DNA of 64,000 bases from assembly GCA_028694105.1 (NCBI GenBank), contig JAQUUC010000010.1, forward strand, positions 1 through 64,000, read 5' to 3'. Shown here one piece after another: positions 42,599-53,320 of this stretch; positions within the stretch are counted from its first letter, which is position 1; each line of letters starts with the position of its first letter. The translations under genes and the position numbers were made by a program. Under the pieces are notes generated by a model. That model was not told the origin of the DNA and searched no databases. It saw only the letters and a list, made by a program, of their open reading frames with translations. The stretch is from Hespellia sp. GTDB taxonomy: Bacteria; Bacillota; Clostridia; Lachnospirales; Lachnospiraceae.

Positions 42599-45500
42599 AT
42601 GAGTTTAAAAGAATTACATACTTTAGGGATTGATATTGGCTCAACAACAGTTAAAATAGCCATATTGAACTCTGATAATGAGGTTCTGTTTTCTGACTAC
42701 GAAAGACATTTTGCCAATATTCAGGAGACATTATCAGACCTTCTTGGCCGTGCAGTCTACAAACTGGGGTCCATTCACGTCTCTCCTGTTATTACGGGTT
42801 CCGGCGGGCTGACGCTTGCGAAGCACCTTGGTGTTCCGTTCGTGCAGGAGGTAATTGCCGTATCCACAGCACTGCAGGATTACGCACCACAGACAGACGT
42901 TGCCATTGAGCTTGGCGGCGAAGATGCCAAGATTATTTATTTCGAAGGTGGAAATGTCGAACAGCGAATGAACGGTGTCTGTGCCGGCGGTACAGGTTCT
43001 TTCATCGACCAGATGGCCTCTCTTCTGCAGACAGATGCACTGGGACTTAACAACTACGCCCATAACTACAAGGCGCTTTATTCGATTGCTGCGCGCTGCG
43101 GTGTGTTTGCCAAATCCGACATCCAGCCACTGATCAACGAAGGTGCAACGAAGGAAGACCTTGCCGCATCTATTTTTCAGGCGGTGGTCAATCAGACCAT
43201 CAGCGGACTTGCCTGCGGTAAGCCGATTCGTGGCCATGTTGCATTCTTAGGCGGACCGCTGCACTTCCTTCCGGAGCTTCGCGAAGCATTTATAAGGACT
43301 TTAAAATTAGACGATGAACATATTATCGCACCAAAGTATTCGCATTTATTTGCTGCCGTGGGTTCTGCGCTGAATTCGAAGAAGGATCTGGACGTTTCGA
43401 TTGTGGAGATGCAGGAACGTATGGCCGGGAAAATTAAAATGGAATTCGAAGTGGACCGTATGGAGCCGCTGTTTGCTACCGAGGCGGATTACACAGAATT
43501 TCAGAGCCGCCACGCCAAACATCAGGTTCCGGTAAAGGATCTGGCAACCTATAAAGGAAAAGCCTTCCTGGGAATCGATGCGGGCTCTACGACCACCAAA
43601 GCTGCTCTGGTCGGCGAGGACGGAACTCTTCTGTATTCGTTCTATCACGGCAACGATGGTGACCCCCTCGGGACCACCATTACTGCAATCAAGGATATTT
43701 ACAGCCAGCTTCCGGAGGATGTCGAGATTGTGCATTCCTGCTCGACCGGCTACGGAGAAGCGTTGATTAAGGCTGCGCTTATGCTGGATGACGGCGAAGT
43801 TGAGACCGTATCCCATTACTATGCAGCTTCATTTTTTGAACCGGATGTGGACTGTATCCTCGACATCGGCGGCCAGGATATGAAATGTATTAAAATCAAG
43901 AACCAGTCTGTCGACAGTGTACAGTTAAATGAAGCCTGTTCTTCCGGCTGTGGTTCTTTTATTGAAACCTTTGCAAAAGGTCTGAACTATTCGGTCGAGG
44001 ATTTCGCGCACGAAGCTTTGTATGCACATAATCCGATTGATCTCGGAACGAGATGTACTGTATTCATGAATTCGAAGGTAAAGCAGGCACAGAAGGAAGG
44101 CGCCGAAGTCTCTGATATTTCTGCTGGTCTGGCTTATTCAGTTATCAAAAATGCACTCTTTAAAGTAATCAAAGTTTCCGATGCTTCCGAGCTCGGTGAA
44201 CACATCGTTGTTCAGGGAGGTACTTTCTATAATGAAGCTGTACTCCGAAGCTTCGAAAAGATTGCAAACTGTCACGCAATCCGTCCTGACATTGCCGGAA
44301 TCATGGGTGCTTTCGGTGCGGCCTTAATCGCCCGGGAACGCTATGTGGACTGTGAAGGTACGACTATGCTCTCCATTGAAGAGATTGAGAACTTTACTTA
44401 CAATACTTCCATGTCAAAATGTAAGGGCTGTACGAACAACTGCCGGCTTACAATCAACAGATTCAACGACGGCAGACGTTATATTTCCGGTAATCGCTGT
44501 GAACGTGGACTCGGCAAAGAAAAATCCAAGAATAACCTTCCGAATCTGTTTGAATATAAGAACGAACGGTATTTTGGATATACACCGCTGTCTGATGAAG
44601 AAGCTGTCCGTGGAACCGTTGGACTTCCAAGAGTCCTCAATATGTACGAGAATTATCCTTTCTGGTTTACATTTTTTAATGATCTTGGATTTAAGGTTGT
44701 GTTATCGCCTGCTTCCACCAGAAAGATTTATGAATTGGGAATTGATTCGATTCCAAGTGAATCGGAATGTTACCCGGCGAAATTAGCTCATGGTCATGTG
44801 GAATGGCTGATCAAAGAAGGCGTTTCCTTCATCTTCTATCCCTGCATTCCATATGAACGTCAGGAATTTGAGGATGCGAATAATCATTATAACTGTCCGA
44901 TTGTTACTTCTTATCCCGAAAATATTAAGAATAACATGGACGCTATTGTTTGCGGTGAAGTGGATTTCATGAATCCGTTCCTTTCCTTCAAGGATGAGGA
45001 GACACTCTGTGTCCGGCTGATTGAAGAATTCAGTGACAAGTTTTCCATTTCCACTGATGAAATTAAATCTTCCGTGCACGCTGCATGGGCTGAACTTGAG
45101 AGCTGCCGCCAGGACATCAGACGAAAAGGGGAAGAGACTGTAAAGTTCCTCGATGAGACCGGCAACCGCGGTATCGTTCTGGCAGGCCGTCCGTATCATT
45201 TTGATCCGGAGGTCAACCACGGTATTCCGGAGCTGATTAATTCTTATAACTGCGCAGTACTGACCGAGGACTGCATTTCCCACCTGAATCCGGTCGAGCG
45301 TCCTTTGATCGTTATGGATCAGTGGATGTATCATTCCCGTCTGTATGCAGCCGCAAATTATGTGAAAACAAAGGAAAATCTGGATTTAATCCAGCTTAAT
45401 TCTTTCGGATGTGGACTTGATGCAGTTACAACCGATCAGGTTTCCGATATTCTGACCGGTTCCGATAAAATTTATACTTCTTTAAAGATCGATGAAGTCA

Positions 45501-46849
45501 ATAACTTAGGTGCCGCCAGAATCCGTATCCGCTCGCTGCTTGCTGCAATCCGTGTCCGTGAAACGCGGCAGCTGCAGCGCGAAATCAAGCCTGCCAACAT
45601 CGAAAAAGTCATCTTTACAAAAGAAATGAAGGGAAATTATACTATTTTATGTCCGCAGATGTCACCGGTACATTTCGAATTAATCGGGCCGGCATTTAAC
45701 GCAAGCGGATATCATCTGGAGGTTCTTCCAAATGACAATAAAGCTGCTGTCGATATTGGACTGAAATACGTGAATAATGACGCATGCTATCCATCTCTGA
45801 TGGTAGTCGGACAGATTATGGACGCAATCCTTTCCGGCAAATATGATCTGAATAAGACGGCTGTTATTATCAGTCAGACCGGCGGCGGATGTCGTGCCTC
45901 CAACTATATTGGATTTATCCGGCGCGCACTCAAAAAAGCCGGTTATGGCCACATTCCGGTTATCTCAATTAACTTAAGCGGTTTAGAAGATAATCCGGGA
46001 TTTAAGCTCACGCCGCTGTTGATCATCCGGGGTGTCTATGGCGCTGTGTTTGGTGATATTTTCATGAAGTGCGTCAACCGAATGAGACCTTATGAAGCGG
46101 AAAAAGGAGCGACAGATGCAGTTCATAGTAAGTGGAAGGAAACATGTATTGCCTTCCTGACACATGGCTATCCATCACGACGGAAATTCAACAGGATGTG
46201 TACTGAAATCATTCATGAATTTGATCACATTCCAACCTCAGATATTCAAAAACCAAGAGTTGGTATTGTTGGCGAGATTTTGGTTAAATTCCTTCCGGCT
46301 GCAAACAACCATTTAGCTGATCTTCTGGAACATGAAGGTGCCGAAGCTGTTGTGCCGGATCTGCTTGACTTTTTGAATTACTGCTTCTACAATCAGAATT
46401 TCAAAGCTCAGAAGCTTGGAATGAAGGCATCCAGTGCTTTCTATGCTAATCTGGGTATCAAGGGCATTGAATGGCTCCGGAAACCGGCAACCAGAGCATT
46501 TGCAGCAAGCAAACATTTTGATCCGCCTGCAAAAATCGAAGATTTGGCAAAGATGGCATCTGAGATTGTTTCTCTCGGCAACCAGACCGGTGAGGGCTGG
46601 TTCTTAACCGGAGAAATGTTAGAGCTTATCCATTCCGGTACGCCTAATATCGTGTGTACGCAGCCGTTTGCATGCCTGCCGAACCATGTTGTGGGAAAGG
46701 GTGTTATCAAAGAATTGAGAAGACGTCATCCAGAATCAAATGTTGTAGCAATTGATTTCGATCCGGGTGCAAGTGAAGTAAACCAGCTGAACCGTATTAA
46801 ATTAATGCTTTCTACTGCAAATAAAAATCTGGAAGAAACTTCGTTATAA
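42599..46849 (+). CDS. large 2-hydroxyacyl-CoA dehydratase-type activase fusion protein
   Basis: The ATG at 42599 follows GAGAGGA and gives 1416 residues. Two ASKHA ATPase domains of the BcrAD/BadFG/HgdC type are visible, each with GIDxGSTTxK (near residues 9 and 330) and a cluster-binding glycine/cysteine region ([22 protein letters not shown]). Next come a CX2CX3C motif (CKGCTNNC) and a DUF2229-type region, and then a C-terminal domain resembling the dehydratase subunits ([16 protein letters not shown]). It probably couples ATP hydrolysis to low-potential electron transfer. The substrate is unknown, and no separate dehydratase genes are nearby. Confidence 0.82.
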   Translation: MSLKELHTLGIDIGSTTVKIAILNSDNEVLFSDYERHFANIQETLSDLLGRAVYKLGSIHVSPVITGSGGLTLAKHLGVPFVQEVIAVSTALQDYAPQTDVAIELGGEDAKIIYFEGGNVEQRMNGVCAGGTGSFIDQMASLLQTDALGLNNYAHNYKALYSIAARCGVFAKSDIQPLINEGATKEDLAASIFQAVVNQTISGLACGKPIRGHVAFLGGPLHFLPELREAFIRTLKLDDEHIIAPKYSHLFAAVGSALNSKKDLDVSIVEMQERMAGKIKMEFEVDRMEPLFATEADYTEFQSRHAKHQVPVKDLATYKGKAFLGIDAGSTTTKAALVGEDGTLLYSFYHGNDGDPLGTTITAIKDIYSQLPEDVEIVHSCSTGYGEALIKAALMLDDGEVETVSHYYAASFFEPDVDCILDIGGQDMKCIKIKNQSVDSVQLNEACSSGCGSFIETFAKGLNYSVEDFAHEALYAHNPIDLGTRCTVFMNSKVKQAQKEGAEVSDISAGLAYSVIKNALFKVIKVSDASELGEHIVVQGGTFYNEAVLRSFEKIANCHAIRPDIAGIMGAFGAALIARERYVDCEGTTMLSIEEIENFTYNTSMSKCKGCTNNCRLTINRFNDGRRYISGNRCERGLGKEKSKNNLPNLFEYKNERYFGYTPLSDEEAVRGTVGLPRVLNMYENYPFWFTFFNDLGFKVVLSPASTRKIYELGIDSIPSESECYPAKLAHGHVEWLIKEGVSFIFYPCIPYERQEFEDANNHYNCPIVTSYPENIKNNMDAIVCGEVDFMNPFLSFKDEETLCVRLIEEFSDKFSISTDEIKSSVHAAWAELESCRQDIRRKGEETVKFLDETGNRGIVLAGRPYHFDPEVNHGIPELINSYNCAVLTEDCISHLNPVERPLIVMDQWMYHSRLYAAANYVKTKENLDLIQLNSFGCGLDAVTTDQVSDILTGSDKIYTSLKIDEVNNLGAARIRIRSLLAAIRVRETRQLQREIKPANIEKVIFTKEMKGNYTILCPQMSPVHFELIGPAFNASGYHLEVLPNDNKAAVDIGLKYVNNDACYPSLMVVGQIMDAILSGKYDLNKTAVIISQTGGGCRASNYIGFIRRALKKAGYGHIPVISINLSGLEDNPGFKLTPLLIIRGVYGAVFGDIFMKCVNRMRPYEAEKGATDAVHSKWKETCIAFLTHGYPSRRKFNRMCTEIIHEFDHIPTSDIQKPRVGIVGEILVKFLPAANNHLADLLEHEGAEAVVPDLLDFLNYCFYNQNFKAQKLGMKASSAFYANLGIKGIEWLRKPATRAFAASKHFDPPAKIEDLAKMASEIVSLGNQTGEGWFLTGEMLELIHSGTPNIVCTQPFACLPNHVVGKGVIKELRRRHPESNVVAIDFDPGASEVNQLNRIKLMLSTANKNLEETSL

Positions 46850-46865
46850 AATGAATTTTTCCCAT

Positions 46866-46905
46866 AAAAATATCGCATCTCGAGAAATCGAAATGCGATA
46901 TTTTT
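46866..46905. terminator. bidirectional terminator
   Basis: AAAAATATCGCAT and ATGCGATATTTTT form a strong AT-rich hairpin between two convergent genes, with U's on both strands. Confidence 0.75.
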
Positions 46906-46917
46906 TATCTTGTTTCA

Positions 46918-47499
46918 CTACATCTGTGCATGAAACCATTCTTGTATCTGAATTAATTTTTCTTCATCGACATAGCTTCCGCCCTTGCACATTAATTCAT
47001 ATGCAATCTGTTCCTCTTCTGTTACATCGTCTTTTTTGGATATTGATCTGCGTACAACATCTCTCATAACTTTCATCATTAGTTTGTATACGCCGCTGAG
47101 TCTTCCCATATCAAAACCCCCCTGAAGATAAAATACCTCCGTGGACTCGGATACACGATGACGTTTTGCAAGCTCATCAACCTGATTTCCATTGTCTGCT
47201 GCTAACCCTACACCGCAGAGTGCTCTTATCTGATAACGCTTCGCTGCCTTTTCGTATCCTTTGATACCGCCGGCACAAATCCATCCCATATAGATTACTT
47301 CCGCACCTGCTGGTACGCTCCCGTCATCTTCTGCGATATGATATGCCGGAATGTTCAGCTTATCAGAAAGCATCTGTGCATATTCTTGTGTATATCCCGT
47401 ATTAGAAGTATAAAAGATTGCTTTTATGTCACAGCTGCTGACAGAGGTATCAGCTTCCTCTGAAGGAGCTGCAGTCGGAGCATCTGCTGTTAAATCAGC
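46918..47499 (-). CDS. flavodoxin-like domain in the -1 frame after gpmI, without its own start codon
   Basis: The frame is open from 47499 to the stop at 46918 (193 codons). Its first 42 codons have no ATG, GTG or TTG, yet they encode an Ala/Pro/Ser-rich linker of about 24 residues and the first strand and FMN-phosphate loop of a flavodoxin (FYTSNTGYTQ, pattern SxTGxT). Starting at the internal ATG at 47373 would delete that loop. The domain continues with VIYMGWICAGGIKGYEKAA and FYLQGGFDMGRLSGVYKLM. Reading-through from gpmI by a -1 shift at the A9 run is the simplest way to translate it. Confidence 0.75.
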   Translation of the reverse strand, partial: ADLTADAPTAAPSEEADTSVSSCDIKAIFYTSNTGYTQEYAQMLSDKLNIPAYHIAEDDGSVPAGAEVIYMGWICAGGIKGYEKAAKRYQIRALCGVGLAADNGNQVDELAKRHRVSESTEVFYLQGGFDMGRLSGVYKLMMKVMRDVVRRSISKKDDVTEEEQIAYELMCKGGSYVDEEKLIQIQEWFHAQM

Positions 47500-49037
47500 T
47501 TTTTTTTTAGAAGTGATTTTCCTGTCATCTCTTCTGGCTGGGTCATTCCCATCAGTTCAATCAGAGTCGGTGCAATATCTGCAAGGCATCCGCCCTCTCG
47601 TAATTCGTAAGAAGGATCTGCATTTACAAGAATAAATGGAACCGGATTTGTTGTATGAGCTGTAAATGGTGCTCCCGTCTCAGGATCAATCAGCTGCTCT
47701 GCATTTCCATGGTCCGCGCAGATAAACATCTGTCCGTTTACCTCTTTGATTGCATTTACTGCTTTTTCGACACACTTGTCAACAGCTTCTACCGCAGCGA
47801 TTGCGGCTGTCTCGATTCCGGTATGTCCTACCATGTCAGGATTTGCAAAGTTGATGATAATCACATCATACTTATCTGATTTGATTGCTTCGACTAATTT
47901 GTCATCCACTTCATAAGCACTCATCTCAGGCTGGAGATCATAGGTTGCAACCTTTGGTGATTTCACAAGAATTCGATCCTCACCCTGATTCGGCTCTTCC
48001 ACACCGCCGTTAAAGAAGAATGTAACGTGTGCATATTTCTCTGTCTCGGCGATTCTTGCCTGTGTCAGATGATTGTTCGCAAGAAATGCTCCAAAGGTGT
48101 TGGTGATTTCTGTTTTGTAGAATGCAACGAGTTTGTTCTCGATTGTTACATCGTAATCCGTGAAGCATACAAATGTTGTCTTCACTCTGTCCCCGCGGTC
48201 AAATCCATCAAAGCTGTCATCACAGAAGGTTCTTGTGATTTCTCTTGCTCTGTCTGGTCTGAAGTTGAAGAAAATAACAGAATCCTTGTCCTTGATGGTG
48301 GCAAGCGGTTTGCCATCTTTCACAACAACGGTCGGTATAACGAATTCGTCTGTCTTGTCATCATCATAAGATGCCTGAATTGCGCTCGGTCCGTCTGCTG
48401 CTGTATTGCCCTGACCCTTTACGATTGCATTATAAGCCAATTCGACACGGTCCCAGCGGTTATCTCTGTCCATTGCATAATAACGTCCCATGACGCTTGC
48501 AACTTCTCCTACGCCGATCTCTTTCATCTTGGCAGCTAACTCTTCGACATATGATTTGCCGGATGACGGAGGTGTGTCACGGCCATCAAGAAAACAGTGT
48601 ACGTAGACATTTTTGATGCCCTGTTTTTTAGCAAGTTCCAGCAGTCCGTAAATATGTGTGTTATGACTGTGAACTCCGCCATCAGATACCAGACCAAATA
48701 AATGAAGGTCACTGTGATTCTCTTTTACATTTTTGCATGCAGCGAGGAGTGCCTCATTCTCAAAGAAATCTCCATCCTGAATGGATTTTGTGATCTTTGT
48801 AAGATCCTGATATACGATTCGGCCTGCGCCCATGTTCAGATGTCCAACTTCAGAGTTTCCCATCTGTCCGTCCGGAAGTCCGACTGCCATGCCGCTTGCC
48901 TGTCCCTGAACAAATGGGCATTCTGCCATCAGTTTATCCATAACCGGTGTCTTAGCTTCTGCAACAGCATTTCCTTTTGTCTCAGGATTCAGTCCGTAAC
49001 CATCTAATATCATTAATACGGTTGGTTTTTTACTCAT
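47490..49037 (-). CDS. gpmI: 2,3-bisphosphoglycerate-independent phosphoglycerate mutase
   Basis: The 515-residue enzyme interconverts 3- and 2-phosphoglycerate using manganese and a serine nucleophile. Motifs include LMILDGYGLN, MGNSEVGHLNMGAGR with the catalytic Ser, CFLDGRDTPP and the metal-binding HTGIETAAIAAVEAVDKCV and CADHGNAEQ. In frame zero it ends KSLLKKKLI, the normal length of the family. The last lysines are encoded by nine A's plus G, and a -1 slip there would append a flavodoxin domain to give a fusion of about 706 residues. Confidence 0.93.
   Translation of the reverse strand: MSKKPTVLMILDGYGLNPETKGNAVAEAKTPVMDKLMAECPFVQGQASGMAVGLPDGQMGNSEVGHLNMGAGRIVYQDLTKITKSIQDGDFFENEALLAACKNVKENHSDLHLFGLVSDGGVHSHNTHIYGLLELAKKQGIKNVYVHCFLDGRDTPPSSGKSYVEELAAKMKEIGVGEVASVMGRYYAMDRDNRWDRVELAYNAIVKGQGNTAADGPSAIQASYDDDKTDEFVIPTVVVKDGKPLATIKDKDSVIFFNFRPDRAREITRTFCDDSFDGFDRGDRVKTTFVCFTDYDVTIENKLVAFYKTEITNTFGAFLANNHLTQARIAETEKYAHVTFFFNGGVEEPNQGEDRILVKSPKVATYDLQPEMSAYEVDDKLVEAIKSDKYDVIIINFANPDMVGHTGIETAAIAAVEAVDKCVEKAVNAIKEVNGQMFICADHGNAEQLIDPETGAPFTAHTTNPVPFILVNADPSYELREGGCLADIAPTLIELMGMTQPEEMTGKSLLKKKLI
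47499..47508 (-). promoter_or_regulatory. A9-G slippery site at the end of gpmI (candidate programmed -1 frameshift)
   Basis: On the minus strand nine A's are followed by G. In the gpmI frame the codons are AAA AAA AAG, so the site contains the heptamer A AAA AAG used in dnaX-type -1 frameshifting. The zero-frame stop TAA comes three codons later (47490-47492). A -1 slip enters the long flavodoxin frame exactly. Transcript slippage adding one A would do the same. Confidence 0.6.
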
Positions 49038-49066
49038 TTTCCTATCTCCTATCTAGTTTCTTAACT

Positions 49067-49096
49067 TAAAAGAGGTGCGGAATGCTCCACACCCCT
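49067..49096 (-). terminator. possible terminator or attenuator between tpiA and gpmI
   Basis: GGGGTGTGGA can pair with TTCCGCACCTC (mismatches and G-T pairs included), followed by TTTT on the minus strand. The stem is imperfect, so read-through into gpmI is likely. Confidence 0.45.
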
Positions 49097-49136
49097 TTCA
49101 TGCATTTATGCGGGTATATTTACTTTGTCAGACTGA

Positions 49137-49886
49137 TTATTTGTAGTTAACGATTTTACCAAAGTCTGGTTTTAATGCAGCACCACCCACAAGTCCGCCA
49201 TCGATATCTGCCTGTGCAAATAATTCAGGAGCACTTGAAGCTGATACAGAGCCGCCGTACTGGATACGGATTGCTTCTGCTGTAGCTTCATCATAAATCT
49301 CAGCGATGCATGCACGGATTCCTGCGCATACTTCCTGTGCCTGCTCTGTTGTAGCCACTTTACCTGTTCCGATAGCCCAGATTGGCTCGTAAGCGATAAC
49401 AGCTGTCTTAGCCTGATCTGCTGTAATTCCTAAGAATCCAACTTTAACCTGCTGACGGATGAAATCCATTGTTACGCCCTGTTCTCTCTGTTCTAAGGTC
49501 TCACCACAGCACATGATTGGTGTAATACCGTGCTCGTAAGCTTTGAGCATCTTCTTGTTGACAGTTTCAGAAGTCTCAGCAAAGTATTCTCTTCTCTCAG
49601 AATGTCCAAGAACTACATATTTTACGCCAACATCTGTCAGCATTGCAGGTGAAATCTCACCTGTATAAGCGCCGCTCTCTTCAAAGTACATATTCTCTGC
49701 TCCGATGCAGATATTGCTTCCCTTAGCTGCTTCCATAGCTGGGATGATGTCGATTGCCGGTACACAGAATACGACGTCAACTTCTTCATTTGCTACTAAC
49801 GGTTTTAATTCATTGATTAATGCAACTGCCTCACTGGGAGTTTTGTTCATTTTCCAGTTTCCTGCAATAATTTTTCTTCTTGCCAT
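49137..49886 (-). CDS. tpiA: triosephosphate isomerase
   Basis: The 249-residue barrel enzyme interconverts DHAP and glyceraldehyde 3-phosphate. The catalytic residues are all present: Asn/Lys in GNWKMNKT, His in [10 protein letters not shown] and Glu in [13 protein letters not shown], with the phosphate-binding loop [13 protein letters not shown]. It lies between pgk and gpmI in a glycolytic cluster. It also handles the DHAP that the deoxy-sugar aldolase releases. Confidence 0.97.
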   Translation of the reverse strand: MARRKIIAGNWKMNKTPSEAVALINELKPLVANEEVDVVFCVPAIDIIPAMEAAKGSNICIGAENMYFEESGAYTGEISPAMLTDVGVKYVVLGHSERREYFAETSETVNKKMLKAYEHGITPIMCCGETLEQREQGVTMDFIRQQVKVGFLGITADQAKTAVIAYEPIWAIGTGKVATTEQAQEVCAGIRACIAEIYDEATAEAIRIQYGGSVSASSAPELFAQADIDGGLVGGAALKPDFGKIVNYK

Positions 49887-49919
49887 TTTATTTTATCTCT
49901 CTTTCTGTTATTTGGTGTT

Positions 49920-50038
49920 CCCATCGCCCTAAGCTCGATAGAACAAGGTAGTTCGATTCACTAAGCTCGAAAACACCTCGCTAAGTTCCTTCGAACAAAG
50001 TTCGCACTAATTTCGTAAAGACCTCATTAAGTGCTCTA
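49920..50038. repeat. degenerate CTAAG-type intergenic repeat region
   Basis: Between pgk and tpiA five related units start CTAAGCTCGA (49929), CTAAGCTCGA (49961), CTAAGTTCCT (49981), CTAATTTCG (50007) and ATTAAGTGC (50026), with intervals of 32, 20, 26 and about 19 bases. ACCTCGCTAAG and ACCTCATTAAG also recur. The region shows no open frame and looks like a dispersed non-coding element inserted between glycolytic genes. Confidence 0.5.
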
Positions 50039-50041
50039 CTT

Positions 50042-51235
50042 TTACTTATCGTTTGCTGCTGCTACACCCGGAAGCTCTTTTCCTTCTAAGAATTCAAGAG
50101 AAGCTCCGCCACCTGTAGAGATATGTGTCATCTTATCACCATATCCAAGCTGGTTTACAGCTGCTGCTGAATCACCGCCACCGATAATTGTAACGGCATC
50201 TGTCTCTGCTAATGCTTTTGCAACTGCCTCTGTACCTGCGGCGAACTTAGGCATCTCGAAACATCCCATCGGTCCATTCCATACAACAGTTTTAGCTGTT
50301 TTCACAGCTTCCGCAAATGATTTAGCTGTTTCAGGTCCGATATCAAGTCCCTGCCATCCGTCCGGAATAGCTCCATTACCTACAACCTGTGTATTTGCAT
50401 CATTCGAGAAATCATCACCGATCATATTGTCGATCGGAAGTAATAAATTCACACCTTTTTCTTTTGCTTTATCAAGCATCTTCAGTGCATAGTCACAATA
50501 ATCAGCCTCTAATAAAGAATCACCGACATTTCCGTCTAAAGCTTTGCTGAATGTATAAGACATTCCACCACCGATAATCAGTGTATCGACTTTGTCTAAT
50601 AAGTTCTCGATTACAGAAATTTTGCTTGAAACCTTAGCTCCGCCTAAGATAGCTACGAAAGGTCTCTCTGGGCTGTTAACTGCATTTCCGAGGAAATCAA
50701 TTTCTTTCTGCATTAAGTATCCGACAACTGCTGTATCAACAAATTCTGTAACTCCGACATTCGAACAGTGTGCTCTGTGAGCTGTACCGAACGCATCATT
50801 CACAAATACATCACAAAGAGATGCAAGATCTTTGCTGAAAGCTTCTCCGTTCTTTGTCTCTTCTGCTCTGTAGCGGGTATTCTCAAGAAGAACGATATCT
50901 CCGTCATTCATAGCGTCTACTGCTGCTTTTGCATTTGGTCCGACAACCGTATCATCTGCTGCAAACTTCACTTCCTGTCCAAGTAATTCTGTTAATCTAA
51001 CTGCAACAGGTGCTAAAGATAACTCAGGAACAGCAACTCCTTTTGGTTTTCCGAGATGTGAGCAGAGAATTACTTTTCCGCCATCTGCAACTAATTTTTT
51101 AATTGTTGGAAGTGCAGCCACAAGACGATTCTCGTCTGTGATTTTTCCATCGATCAATGGAACATTAAAATCGCATCTGCAAAGAACTCTCTGACCTTTC
51201 ACATTGATGTCATCTACTGATTTTTTGTTAAGCAT
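50042..51235 (-). CDS. pgk: phosphoglycerate kinase
   Basis: The 397-residue enzyme transfers phosphate from 1,3-bisphosphoglycerate to ADP. The substrate motif [12 protein letters not shown] is at the start and the nucleotide-binding [13 protein letters not shown] is near residue 359, with [19 protein letters not shown] at the C-terminus. The length is standard. It follows gap, separated by a terminator-like hairpin, in the gap-pgk-tpiA-gpmI order. Confidence 0.97.
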   Translation of the reverse strand: MLNKKSVDDINVKGQRVLCRCDFNVPLIDGKITDENRLVAALPTIKKLVADGGKVILCSHLGKPKGVAVPELSLAPVAVRLTELLGQEVKFAADDTVVGPNAKAAVDAMNDGDIVLLENTRYRAEETKNGEAFSKDLASLCDVFVNDAFGTAHRAHCSNVGVTEFVDTAVVGYLMQKEIDFLGNAVNSPERPFVAILGGAKVSSKISVIENLLDKVDTLIIGGGMSYTFSKALDGNVGDSLLEADYCDYALKMLDKAKEKGVNLLLPIDNMIGDDFSNDANTQVVGNGAIPDGWQGLDIGPETAKSFAEAVKTAKTVVWNGPMGCFEMPKFAAGTEAVAKALAETDAVTIIGGGDSAAAVNQLGYGDKMTHISTGGGASLEFLEGKELPGVAAANDK

Positions 51236-51276
51236 GTATATAGCCTCCTAATTTCTTTTTATTTACGCGAAAATAG

Positions 51277-51310
51277 AAAAAGCAGGTTCGGTCCAGTAGA
51301 CCGAACCTGC
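51277..51310 (-). terminator. terminator after gap
   Basis: GCAGGTTCGGTC and GACCGAACCTGC form a perfect 12-pair stem with a five-base loop and a TTTTT tail on the minus strand. Some read-through to pgk is expected. Confidence 0.85.
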
Positions 51311-51342
51311 AGTTCAACTTTGTAAAATTTTCAAATACTCTA

Positions 51343-52356
51343 TTATGCTAATTCAGAGAAATATTTGATTGTTCTAACCATCTGGCTTGTGTAAGAGTTC
51401 TCATTGTCATACCAAGATACAACCTGAACCTCTGTTGTGCCATTGTCAAGTGGGCAAACCATTGTCTGTGTAGCATCGAATAAAGAACCAAATCTCATAC
51501 CAACGATATCGCTGGATACGATCTCGTCTGTGTTGTATCCGAATGATTCTGTAGCTGCTGCTTTCATAGCTGCGTTGATATCATCAACTGTAACTGTTCC
51601 TTCAACAACTGCTGTTAAGATTGTTGTAGATCCTGTAGGTGTAGGTACACGCTGAGCAGATCCGATTAATTTTCCGTTAAGCTCTGGGATAACAAGTCCG
51701 ATAGCTTTAGCAGCTCCTGTTGAGTTAGGAACGATATTAACTGCTGCTGCACGGGATCTTCTTAAGTCACCTTTTCTCTGTGGTCCGTCAAGTGTCATCT
51801 GATCACCTGTGTAAGCGTGGATTGTGCACATGATACCAGATTTGATTGTAGCTAATTTGTTAAGTGCATCAGCCATAGGTGCTAAACAGTTTGTTGTACA
51901 AGAAGCTGCAGAAATTACTGTGTCTTCTGGTTTTAATACGTCGTGGTTTACGTTGTAAACAACTGTAGGAAGGTCATTTCCTGCTGGTGCAGAGATAACA
52001 ACTTTTCTAGCACCTGCTTTGATATGAGCTTCAGCTTTTGCTTTTGATGTGTAGAATCCTGTACACTCAAGAACAACGTCAACTTTTAAATCTCCCCAAG
52101 GAAGGTTTGCTGCGTCTGCTTCTGCATAAATTTTGATAGTCTGTCCATCAACTGTGATAGAATCTTCGCCAGCTGTTACTTTGTCAGCTAATGCGTATTT
52201 TCCCTGTGATGAATCATACTTCAATAAATGAGCAAGCATCTTAGGTGATGTTAAGTCGTTGATTGCTACTACTTCATATCCCTCTGCTCCGAACATCTGT
52301 CTGAATGCGAGACGTCCAATACGTCCAAATCCGTTAATTGCTACTTTTACTGCCAT
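51343..52356 (-). CDS. gap: glyceraldehyde-3-phosphate dehydrogenase (type I)
   Basis: The 337-residue enzyme oxidises glyceraldehyde 3-phosphate with NAD+ and phosphate. It has the Rossmann start [16 protein letters not shown], the catalytic Cys in [12 protein letters not shown] and the C-terminal [13 protein letters not shown]. Asp at the end of the second strand (AINDLT) points to NAD+ preference. A strong consensus promoter and AGGAGG site precede it, fitting high expression. Confidence 0.97.
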   Translation of the reverse strand: MAVKVAINGFGRIGRLAFRQMFGAEGYEVVAINDLTSPKMLAHLLKYDSSQGKYALADKVTAGEDSITVDGQTIKIYAEADAANLPWGDLKVDVVLECTGFYTSKAKAEAHIKAGARKVVISAPAGNDLPTVVYNVNHDVLKPEDTVISAASCTTNCLAPMADALNKLATIKSGIMCTIHAYTGDQMTLDGPQRKGDLRRSRAAAVNIVPNSTGAAKAIGLVIPELNGKLIGSAQRVPTPTGSTTILTAVVEGTVTVDDINAAMKAAATESFGYNTDEIVSSDIVGMRFGSLFDATQTMVCPLDNGTTEVQVVSWYDNENSYTSQMVRTIKYFSELA

Positions 52357-52454
52357 GTTTTAAATCCTCCTAAAATGAATTAAATTTTAACTGGGTTACA
52401 CAGTCATTTATGACATAACTTCAACGCTTTGTTAAAGTTTCATCAACTGAACTA

Positions 52455-52483
52455 ATTGTACTAAATCAAGAACAAAAATTCAA
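52455..52483 (-). promoter_or_regulatory. promoter of gap
   Basis: TTGAAT (52478-52483), a 17-base spacer and TACAAT (52455-52460) lie about 100 bases upstream of the ATG, leaving a long 5' leader in which I recognise no riboswitch. Confidence 0.65.
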
Positions 52484-52498
52484 GTAAATTTTGTATAT

Positions 52499-53320
52499 TT
52501 ATGGAAGTTGTTTAAAAATCGGCTTTCTTTGCGAAAATTCTGTGTAATATTTAAAGCCACAATCGGTCAAAAGTGCAGATACCTTCGAAAAATCATAAGC
52601 GACGTGCTCCGGTTTGTGTCCATCGGCACCGATGGTAAGAATCTCACCACCCAGTTTTCTATACCTGCGGAGAATATCCGGGTGTGGGTGTGCAAATCCA
52701 AGACCATACTTATATCCGGCCGTATTGAGTTCAATTCCTTTGCCTTTTTCTATGACGAGCCGGAGTATCTCATCCAGCTCCTCTGCATATTTCGCATAGG
52801 AATAATCCTGTTCACGGTTCCTGCCGTACCTCACAATATAGTCAATATGCCCCAGCACATCAAAGTTATCATACATTCTCAGCATGCGGGCGGTCTCTGC
52901 AAATGCCTCCCGGTACCCTTCCTCATCGCTCCTGCCTGCAAAATACTGCGGATAGTAGGGGTCCATTCCGTGAATAATATGCATGGATGCAATCACAAAA
53001 TCAAACGGTTCTGCCTGAACAAATTCGTTGTAATAAGAAACCAAATGTTCCTGCATTCCGATTTCAACGCCGATTCGAACATCAATTTTGCTTTGGTATT
53101 CTCTTCTCAGCTCCTGCAGTGTCTGAAAATACTCTGCCTCCTCAAAAACAAACGGTTCATCTTCATCAAACAGTTCCGGATGCGGAAAATCCTTGTCATT
53201 GTGGTCCGTGATACAGATGGTCTTCAGCCCTTTCTGAATGGATGCTTCGATCATCGCTCGTGGAGAAGTATCACTGTCTGTCGAAAATCCGGTATGCATG
53301 TGGAAATCTGTCTGCATCAT
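52499..53320 (-). CDS. PHP-domain phosphatase (histidinol-phosphatase type)
   Basis: The 273-residue protein has the metal-binding PHP motifs DFHMHTGFSTDSD at the start, ICITDHNDKDFPH, VGVEIGMQEHL, ASMHIIHGMDPYY and a final DGHKPEH. The family includes HisK-type histidinol-phosphate phosphatases, but no other his genes are near, so another phosphate ester could be the substrate. The start overlaps the mnmA stop by four bases. Confidence 0.8.
   Translation of the reverse strand: MMQTDFHMHTGFSTDSDTSPRAMIEASIQKGLKTICITDHNDKDFPHPELFDEDEPFVFEEAEYFQTLQELRREYQSKIDVRIGVEIGMQEHLVSYYNEFVQAEPFDFVIASMHIIHGMDPYYPQYFAGRSDEEGYREAFAETARMLRMYDNFDVLGHIDYIVRYGRNREQDYSYAKYAEELDEILRLVIEKGKGIELNTAGYKYGLGFAHPHPDILRRYRKLGGEILTIGADGHKPEHVAYDFSKVSALLTDCGFKYYTEFSQRKPIFKQLP

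Noticed and set aside
46918..47373. The 151-codon frame from the ATG at 47373 as an independent small gene.
   Set aside because: It would cut off the first strand and FMN loop of the flavodoxin fold, which are encoded just upstream in the same frame, and the ATG lacks a ribosome site.
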